The position numbers were made by a program, and so were the translations under genes. 5,995 nucleotides of DNA, from the NCBI GenBank assembly GCA_013138755.1, contig WTCC01000037.1:1-5995 (forward strand), read 5' to 3'. Below, piece by piece: positions 1-4,169 of this stretch; positions within the stretch are counted from its first letter, which is position 1; each line of letters opens with the position of its first letter. The notes under the pieces are model-generated. The model was given only the letters and a program-made list of their open reading frames with translations. It was not told where the DNA came from and ran no database searches. This DNA is from Gammaproteobacteria bacterium. GTDB lineage: Bacteria; Pseudomonadota; Gammaproteobacteria; SZUA-229.

Positions 1-450
1 ATTGGTAAAACACTGGCTAGTATTGCTGATGAATATTCAGCTGAAAATAAAACGGGTTATTATCCGGCAATCGATTTTTTCAAAACACTGGATACAGTCG
101 ATCCTGATTTAATTACTTCTGCAGAGCAGGTCTCGTGGCTGGTATCAAAATTAGCACGTGAAACGATCCAGTTAAAATTGCGTCCTATCTTTTCGTCTGT
201 ACAGTTTCAATCAATCCAGACGTTGGCATTCTCATTACCAAAAGTTCGGCCTAATAATGCAGATGCAATTGAGCTGCTAGCAGAGCATTACACTCCAGAT
301 ACAGTGAAAATCGAACTGGTGTTAACAATGATGCGACGTGATGGTGAGGCAGAGGACAATCGTGCGGAACCATATGCACGAAAAATGATGTTCCGTTGGT
401 TGGAGTCGGAATTCGAGTTTGTAAACATCGCGAGTTCGAAAGCATTATAA
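1..450 (+). CDS. 3' end of an unrecognised protein gene (partial)
   Basis: The frame is open from the first base of the window to a TAA at 448-450, giving 149 C-terminal residues; the start lies outside the window. A TTG at 178 could be read as a start, but the frame continues upstream without a stop (reading ...SIADEYSAENKTGYYPAIDF...), so that TTG is internal. The visible part looks soluble: it has no membrane segment, no signal peptide and no cysteine. It is a mix of amphipathic helix-like stretches (around residues 40-60, AEQVSWLVSKLARETIQLKL) and a charged C-terminal region with RRDGEAEDNRAEPYARK and MFRWLESEFEF. I do not recognise a family and assign no function. It converges on the yffB-like gene with a 42-bp gap, so it is not in the dap transcript. 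I am sure it is coding and unsure of its role. Confidence 0.7.
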   Translation: MGKTLASIADEYSAENKTGYYPAIDFFKTLDTVDPDLITSAEQVSWLVSKLARETIQLKLRPIFSSVQFQSIQTLAFSLPKVRPNNADAIELLAEHYTPDTVKIELVLTMMRRDGEAEDNRAEPYARKMMFRWLESEFEFVNIASSKAL

Positions 451-479
451 AAAACTTTCTTTGTAGGGATGCTGAATAT

Positions 480-507
480 CTCTGTGAGCTATCTAAAGCA
501 GAGTTTT
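480..507 (+). terminator. possible weak terminator of the leftmost gene
   Basis: CTCTG at 480-484 can pair with CAGAG at 499-503, and TTTT follows at 504-507. The stem is only 5 bp with a 14-nt loop, and it overlaps the 3' end of the convergent yffB-like gene. It sits 30 bp past the TAA of the plus-strand gene, the right place for a terminator, but the structure is weak. Confidence 0.25.
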
Positions 508-834
508 ATATTCGTCTTCTTTGAAGCCGATGATTAATGTTTTATTTTTGACTAGTACTGGTCTTTTGATAGAACTAGGGTTGTCGAGCATGATACGAAT
601 CGAAGAATACTCGTTCAGACTTTTCTTCATCTTGTCGCTCAGACCTTTCCATGTGGTGCTGCGTTTATTTAAAATAACTTCCCAGCCGGCATTTTTTACC
701 CATTGCTCCAGATCACTTTCGGGAACGCCCCATTTTTTATAATCGTGGAATTCGTATATGAGTTTGTGTTTATCGAGCCATTTCATGGCTTTCTTCATGG
801 TGTCGCAGTTAGGAATACCGTAGATTTTAATCAT
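493..834 (-). CDS. yffB: YffB/ArsC-like thioredoxin-fold protein
   Basis: This 113-residue protein belongs to the ArsC/Spx-like thioredoxin-fold family and most resembles YffB, the small protein encoded next to dap genes in many proteobacteria. The N-terminus MIKIYGIPNCDTMKKAMKWL carries the family's single cysteine, C10, in the loop after the first strand. The second CxxC position is methionine (C10-D-T-M13), so there is no Spx-type disulfide switch. LNKRSTTW (55-62) and IKRPV (89-93, with R91-P92) are the later family signatures. Length is normal. The start is supported by AAGG at 846-843, 8 nt before the ATG. It follows dapD after 67 bp containing a strong hairpin, so its expression may be partly uncoupled. 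The fold is glutaredoxin-like, but the substrate is not settled; arsenate reductase activity is not implied. NCBI-style names such as 'Spx/MgsR family regulatory protein' refer to the same family. Confidence 0.9.
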   Translation of the reverse strand: MIKIYGIPNCDTMKKAMKWLDKHKLIYEFHDYKKWGVPESDLEQWVKNAGWEVILNKRSTTWKGLSDKMKKSLNEYSSIRIMLDNPSSIKRPVLVKNKTLIIGFKEDEYKTLL

Positions 835-859
835 ATGAGAAACCTTGTAAGCGTAAAGA

Positions 860-897
860 TTTCACCGCAGAAAATGCTTTGATTCTCTGCGGTGAAA
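860..897 (-). terminator. strong stem-loop between dapD and yffB
   Basis: TTTCACCGCAGA (860-871) and TCTGCGGTGAAA (886-897) form a perfect 12-bp stem. Past one mismatch, three more pairs (873-875 with 882-884) close a 6-nt loop. It starts 4 nt after the dapD stop codon in the direction of transcription. The bases after the stem on the minus strand are TCTTTACG, a poor U-tract. It may be a leaky terminator, or a 3' stabilising hairpin that lowers yffB expression relative to dapCD. The plus strand has no T-run after the stem, so a terminator in that direction is unlikely. Confidence 0.6.
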
Positions 898-901
898 AAT
901 A

Positions 902-1726
902 TTAATCTATATCACGTAACAGTTCATTCAAGCCAACTTTGCCGCGTGTTTTCTCATCAACTTGTTTTACGATCACGGCGCAATAAAGACTATACGTTCC
1001 GTCTTTAGATGGCAAGTTGCCAGAAACCACTACAGACCCGGCTGGAATACGGCCGTAAGATATCTCACCGGTCATGCGATTGAAGATCTTTGTGCTTTGG
1101 CCAATGTAGACACCCATGGAGATTACAGAGCCTTCTTCAACGATAACGCCTTCTACTACTTCTGAGCGTGCGCCGACGAAGCAGTTGTCTTCAATAATGG
1201 TTGGTGATGCCTGAAGCGGTTCCAGTACGCCGCCGATACCTACACCACCAGATAGGTGAACATTTTTACCAATCTGTGCACAAGAGCCTACAGTTGCCCA
1301 TGTGTCGACCATAGTGCCAGTGTCTACATATGCACCGATGTTTACATAAGATGGCATTAGTACAACACTAGGGGCAATGTATGAACCAAATCGTGCAGTA
1401 GCCGGTGGTACAACACGAACGCCAGATTCACGAAATTCTTTTGTATTTAAATCAGCGAACTTAGAATTAACCTTATCGTAGTAATTGGTAAAGCCACCTT
1501 TGATGAATTCATTGTCATTGATACGGAAGGAAAGTAGTACAGCTTTTTTTAGCCATTCATTAACGACCCAGTCACCATCAATTTTTTCAGCAACCCGTGC
1601 TTCACCGGAGTCGAGTAGATTGATGGCTTCAGTCACAGCATCAGAAATAGGTGTTTCTACATTGCGCGGGGTAATGTCGGCGCGACGTTCGAATGCTTCT
1701 TCGATAGTGCTTTGTAAATCAGACAT
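902..1726 (-). CDS. dapD: 2,3,4,5-tetrahydropyridine-2,6-dicarboxylate N-succinyltransferase
   Basis: DapD transfers succinyl from succinyl-CoA to tetrahydrodipicolinate, opening the ring to N-succinyl-2-amino-6-ketopimelate. This commits flux to the succinylase route to meso-DAP (peptidoglycan) and lysine; the enzyme is a cytosolic trimer. The 274 residues match the usual length exactly. An N-terminal helical domain (about 1-100, with [10 protein letters not shown] and EKIDGDWV) precedes the left-handed parallel beta-helix of hexapeptide repeats (about 105-235). This includes [32 protein letters not shown] and GARSEVVEG, then the C-terminal [11 protein letters not shown] and [13 protein letters not shown]104 and D141 fall at the positions of known active-site residues of the E. 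coli enzyme. The start is supported by GGAG at 1739-1736, 9 nt upstream. It lies 28 nt downstream of dapC, consistent with co-transcription and near-coupled translation. Confidence 0.98.
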   Translation of the reverse strand: MSDLQSTIEEAFERRADITPRNVETPISDAVTEAINLLDSGEARVAEKIDGDWVVNEWLKKAVLLSFRINDNEFIKGGFTNYYDKVNSKFADLNTKEFRESGVRVVPPATARFGSYIAPSVVLMPSYVNIGAYVDTGTMVDTWATVGSCAQIGKNVHLSGGVGIGGVLEPLQASPTIIEDNCFVGARSEVVEGVIVEEGSVISMGVYIGQSTKIFNRMTGEISYGRIPAGSVVVSGNLPSKDGTYSLYCAVIVKQVDEKTRGKVGLNELLRDID

Positions 1727-1754
1727 GATGGATATCTCCAGGTATAAGTAAAAA

Positions 1755-2951
1755 TTAGTTTAATGTTTGTATGTATTTTTTGATTCGGTTTGCAGCAGTG
1801 ATGCATTCATCTAACGGTGCTACCAATGCCATTCGTACATGATTTTTCCCAGGGTTTAAACCGCCACTCTCGCGTGATAAATAACTTCCAGGAAGTACTG
1901 TAACATTTTGTTTTTCATATATTTCTTTTGCGAATATTTCGTCATCTATAGGGGTATTTAGCCACAGGTAAAAACCAGCATCTGGTAATGAAACATTGAT
2001 AACCGTGTCTAAAATTTCGAGTACAGCAGTAAATTTTTTAATATATAAGGCTCGGTTCTGTAGAACGTGTGATTCATCATTCCATGCTTCTATACTGGCA
2101 CACTGATGAACAGGTGGCATAGCACTCCCGTGGTAGGTGCGATACTGTAAATAAGATTTAATTAACTGTGCATCACCAGCAACAAATCCCGAACGCATGC
2201 CGGGTAAGTTAGATCTTTTTGATAAGCTGTGAAACACGATACAGTTTTCAAAGTTTGTATTGCCACATGCTTCAGCTGCTTCTAGCAAACTTGTTGGAGG
2301 ATTGTTCTCATCAAAATATATTTCTGAATAACATTCATCGGATGCAATGACAAAGTCGTATTGTTTCGATAGTTCAATTAATCTGATGAGTTGCTGTTTC
2401 GAAATAACAGCACCTGTTGGATTGCCGGGTGTGCAGATGTAAATGATCTGACAACGCATCCATGTGTCTTCATCGATTAGATCAAAATCAGGCAGGTAGT
2501 TATTTTCTTTTATCGTATTGTAAAAATAAGGTGTGGCACCTGATAGATACGCCGCACCTTCATAGATCTGATAAAATGGATTTGGCATCAGGATTAAAGC
2601 ATCATCGTTTTTATCGATAAGGCATTGGGCAAAAGAAAACAAAGCTTCACGTGTGCCGTTTACGGGTAAGACGTGTTGTTCTGGATCTAAAGCATTTTTT
2701 GTCAATTTAAAACGACGTGTTAACCAGCTTGTTATGGCTTGCCTTAATTCAGGGATTCCCTTTGTTGAAGGGTAGCGATTAATCTGATCGAGGTTATTGA
2801 TGATTGAATCGAGCACAAACTTAGGTGCATCATGTTTTGGTTCACCTATGGATAAAGCAATATGCCCTGCTACTGCTGGCAGGCAACCATCTTTCAGCGC
2901 ATTAAGTCTTTCAAAGGGGTAGGGCTGAAGTTTTTTCAGGTCTGGGTTCAT
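1755..2951 (-). CDS. dapC: succinyldiaminopimelate transaminase
   Basis: DapC is a PLP-dependent aminotransferase that uses glutamate to convert N-succinyl-2-amino-6-ketopimelate, the DapD product, to N-succinyl-LL-2,6-diaminopimelate. The 398 residues form a complete fold-type I class I/II aminotransferase. The start [16 protein letters not shown] matches the DapC N-terminal pattern. Other features are [11 protein letters not shown] (60-70), the N177 region TPGNPTG (174-180), ASDECYSE with PLP-ring aspartate D205 and Y208, [15 protein letters not shown] with Schiff-base lysine K245 and R253, and HVRMAL with substrate carboxylate-binding R373. Adjacency to dapD favours DapC over generic aspartate aminotransferase or ArgD (a different class). 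It is the first gene of the cluster and is divergent from the VOC gene. No Shine-Dalgarno-like sequence is visible before the ATG (upstream reads CGCCACCTAGC), so the start rests on similarity of the N-terminus. Confidence 0.95.
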   Translation of the reverse strand: MNPDLKKLQPYPFERLNALKDGCLPAVAGHIALSIGEPKHDAPKFVLDSIINNLDQINRYPSTKGIPELRQAITSWLTRRFKLTKNALDPEQHVLPVNGTREALFSFAQCLIDKNDDALILMPNPFYQIYEGAAYLSGATPYFYNTIKENNYLPDFDLIDEDTWMRCQIIYICTPGNPTGAVISKQQLIRLIELSKQYDFVIASDECYSEIYFDENNPPTSLLEAAEACGNTNFENCIVFHSLSKRSNLPGMRSGFVAGDAQLIKSYLQYRTYHGSAMPPVHQCASIEAWNDESHVLQNRALYIKKFTAVLEILDTVINVSLPDAGFYLWLNTPIDDEIFAKEIYEKQNVTVLPGSYLSRESGGLNPGKNHVRMALVAPLDECITAANRIKKYIQTLN

Positions 2952-2990
2952 GCTAGGTGGCGTTATAAATCGTGTAGACGTTAAATAGGG

Positions 2991-3018
2991 TTGCTGATTT
3001 CTTTAGGGGCGCTATTAT
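2991..3018 (+). promoter_or_regulatory. putative promoter of the VOC gene
   Basis: TTGCTG (2991-2996) and TATTAT (3013-3018) are separated by 16 bp, a plausible sigma-70 type pair. Transcription would begin near 3025 and give a leader of about 30 nt. A second hexamer, TATAAT at 3027-3032, has no good -35 partner. Confidence 0.4.
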
Positions 3019-3043
3019 AAGCGATTTATAATATCGATTCAGG
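3010..3043 (-). promoter_or_regulatory. putative dapC promoter with inverted repeat
   Basis: The minus strand has a perfect -10 hexamer TATAAT at 3019-3014 with a weak -35 candidate around 3043-3037 (CTGAAT or CCTGAA, depending on spacing). Transcription would start near 3007, giving a dapC leader of about 55 nt. The hexamer lies within a perfect 8-bp inverted repeat, TATTATAA-GCGAT-TTATAATA, at 3013-3033. That repeat overlaps the -10 regions proposed for both directions. A shorter dyad, CGCT-N6-AGCG (3010-3023), is nested on it. This may be simple -10 symmetry or an operator. Confidence 0.4.
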
Positions 3044-3045
3044 AG
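3041..3045 (+). promoter_or_regulatory. ribosome binding site deciding the GTG start of the VOC gene
   Basis: AGGAG lies 9 nt before the GTG at 3055. The nearer ATG at 3048 is only 2 nt from it, is in another frame, and reaches a TGA after five codons. The VOC frame itself has a stop (TGA, 3049-3051) just upstream of the GTG, so no earlier start is possible. Confidence 0.7.
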
Positions 3046-3054
3046 TAATGAGCA

Positions 3055-3471
3055 GTGCAGAATGACCCGTTATCCGAGTTGAAAAAAAAGTCGCAAAACA
3101 TACCATTAGTCACCGGAATTCATCATTGCAGTCTGATAGTGGCAGATACCAGTAGGTCAGTTGAGTTTTATGCCAGGACACTGGGTCTGGTTGTGGATGA
3201 ATCGCGTCCAGATCTAGGTTATCCGGGAGCCTGGTTGCAAGTTGCAGGAAGTCAGATTCATCTGCTGGAGCTACCTAATCCAGATCCTACGGAAAACCGC
3301 CCTGAACATGGGGGGAGAGATCGCCATATTGCGTTACAAGTCGCAGATTTGGATGCTGTGATACAGCGATTAGAGTTAGCAGATGTTCGATACACAAAGA
3401 GCAAGTCGGGGCGAGCAGCGCTATTCTTTCGTGATCTGGATGGTAATGCGATCGAGCTTGTAGAAAGTTAG
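3055..3471 (+). CDS. VOC (glyoxalase/bleomycin-resistance fold) family protein
   Basis: This 138-residue cytosolic protein has the paired beta-alpha-beta-beta-beta modules of the vicinal oxygen chelate superfamily, whose members bind a divalent metal. Module 1 (about 20-75) starts GIHHCSLIVAD and contains the typical SVEFYARTLGL. Module 2 (about 90-137) starts RHIALQVADLD and ends FRDLDGNAIELVE. Aligning by eye to E. coli glyoxalase I places H24, H69, H91 and E134 at the four metal-ligand positions (H5, E56, H74, E122 in GloA), so the metal site looks complete. The reaction cannot be told: it could be a lyase, dioxygenase, isomerase or resistance protein. The lack of other glyoxalase I features argues against calling it gloA. 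The gene starts with GTG behind a good AGGAG. It is divergent from dapC and ends 25 bp from the convergent msrB. An A8 run (3082-3089) and a G6 run (3310-3315) lie within the frame. Confidence 0.88.
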   Translation: MQNDPLSELKKKSQNIPLVTGIHHCSLIVADTSRSVEFYARTLGLVVDESRPDLGYPGAWLQVAGSQIHLLELPNPDPTENRPEHGGRDRHIALQVADLDAVIQRLELADVRYTKSKSGRAALFFRDLDGNAIELVES

Positions 3472-3496
3472 CTTTTTCCCCAATTGTTCTGAAAAC

Positions 3497-4036
3497 TTAT
3501 TTTTTAAATAAATTGGCGTATTTTTCATAGCCTTCAGTTTTTAGCTGATTTGCAGGTATGAATTTCAAAGATGCAGAGTTGATACAATAGCGTAAACCCG
3601 TTGGTTCAGGTCCATCTTTAAATAAATGCCCTAGATGCGAATCTGCATTTTTGCTACGGACTTCAGTGCGTGGAAAAATCAGGATATAGTCTGTCTTTTC
3701 GGTGACGTTGGTAGATTCGAGTGTCTGGTAAAAGCTAGGCCAGCCAGTACCTGATTTGTATTTGTGGGCGGAAGAAAATAACGGTTCACCACTCACGATA
3801 TCGACATAGATACCCTGGCGTTTATCATCCCAGAATTCATTGTTAAAAGGTTGTTCGGTGTCGTCACTTTGTGTGACTGAATATTGTAACGGAGTGAGGC
3901 GCTGTTTTAATTCTTCTTTAGTCGGCTTTATGTAGCTAGAAGGAGATGTAGAGTCGGTGTCATCGTTACTGAGCACAGATGATGACATCGCTATTAAGAG
4001 CGTTATAAATGCTATTGCAGGGATTATCTTCTTCAT
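3497..4036 (-). CDS. msrB: exported peptide-methionine (R)-S-oxide reductase, one-cysteine MsrB
   Basis: MsrB reduces the R epimer of methionine sulfoxide in oxidised proteins. Residues are numbered here from the upstream ATG at 4042. K4-K5, a hydrophobic stretch (6-20) and VLS-ND near residue 25 form a Sec-type signal peptide, so the enzyme should act in the periplasm. The MsrB domain spans about 42-165: [20 protein letters not shown] (97-104), SHLGHLF (135-141) and [11 protein letters not shown] with catalytic C153. C153 is the only cysteine in the protein. The two zinc CxxC pairs of E. coli MsrB are replaced (D81/S84 and S130/A133), and the resolving-cysteine position is T99. It therefore looks like a zinc-free, one-cysteine form. 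I chose the ATG at 4036 (179 residues) because AAGG lies 7 nt before it; the ATG at 4042 has only 1 nt spacing. No good promoter is visible upstream. Confidence 0.93.
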   Translation of the reverse strand: MKKIIPAIAFITLLIAMSSSVLSNDDTDSTSPSSYIKPTKEELKQRLTPLQYSVTQSDDTEQPFNNEFWDDKRQGIYVDIVSGEPLFSSAHKYKSGTGWPSFYQTLESTNVTEKTDYILIFPRTEVRSKNADSHLGHLFKDGPEPTGLRYCINSASLKFIPANQLKTEGYEKYANLFKK

Positions 4037-4042
4037 TGGCAT

Positions 4043-4081
4043 ACCTTAAGTCTTAACTGGCATTACGACAAAACCTTAAGT
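4043..4081. repeat. 9-bp direct repeat upstream of msrB
   Basis: ACCTTAAGT occurs at 4043-4051 and again at 4073-4081, exactly 30 bp apart, in the msrB leader region. The first copy contains the presumed ribosome binding site. The 30-bp spacing is close to three helical turns, but two short AT-rich copies may be chance. I saw no third copy nearby. Confidence 0.35.
4044..4047 (-). promoter_or_regulatory. ribosome binding site deciding the msrB start
   Basis: AAGG on the minus strand (4047-4044) is 7 nt from the ATG at 4036 and 1 nt from the ATG at 4042. This favours the second methionine, which also gives the more typical signal-peptide start MKKII. Confidence 0.55.
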
Positions 4082-4169
4082 AGAAAGTTTCGAAAATATT
4101 GTTTGAAAGAAAATAATTTTTAAATATGTTGGTTAGTTTTGATTGTCTGGGCGCATTGTCTAATAATCC

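Noticed and set aside
178..180. TTG as the start of a 90-residue gene
   Set aside because: The same frame stays open to base 1 with protein-like sequence, so this TTG is internal to a longer partial gene.
251..445. Minus-strand 64-residue frame
   Set aside because: It lies opposite the plus-strand partial gene, has no supporting ribosome binding site or family resemblance, and is a shadow frame.
521..742. Plus-strand 73-residue frame opposite yffB
   Set aside because: It is antisense to a clearly recognised gene and has no features of its own.
962..1165. Plus-strand frame opposite dapD
   Set aside because: Antisense shadow of a highly conserved enzyme gene.
1485..1751. Plus-strand 88-residue frame opposite the dapD 5' end
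   Set aside because: Antisense shadow; its serine- and arginine-rich content follows from the dapD codons on the other strand.
3472..3520. Terminator between the convergent VOC and msrB genes
   Set aside because: Only weak AT-only pairings (for example TTATTT with AAATAA) and a poor AGAAAG/CTTTTT stem are present; none is a convincing intrinsic terminator.
4048..4169. A sigma-70 promoter for msrB
   Set aside because: The region is AT-rich with many partial hexamers, but I could not find a -35/-10 pair with good matches and spacing.
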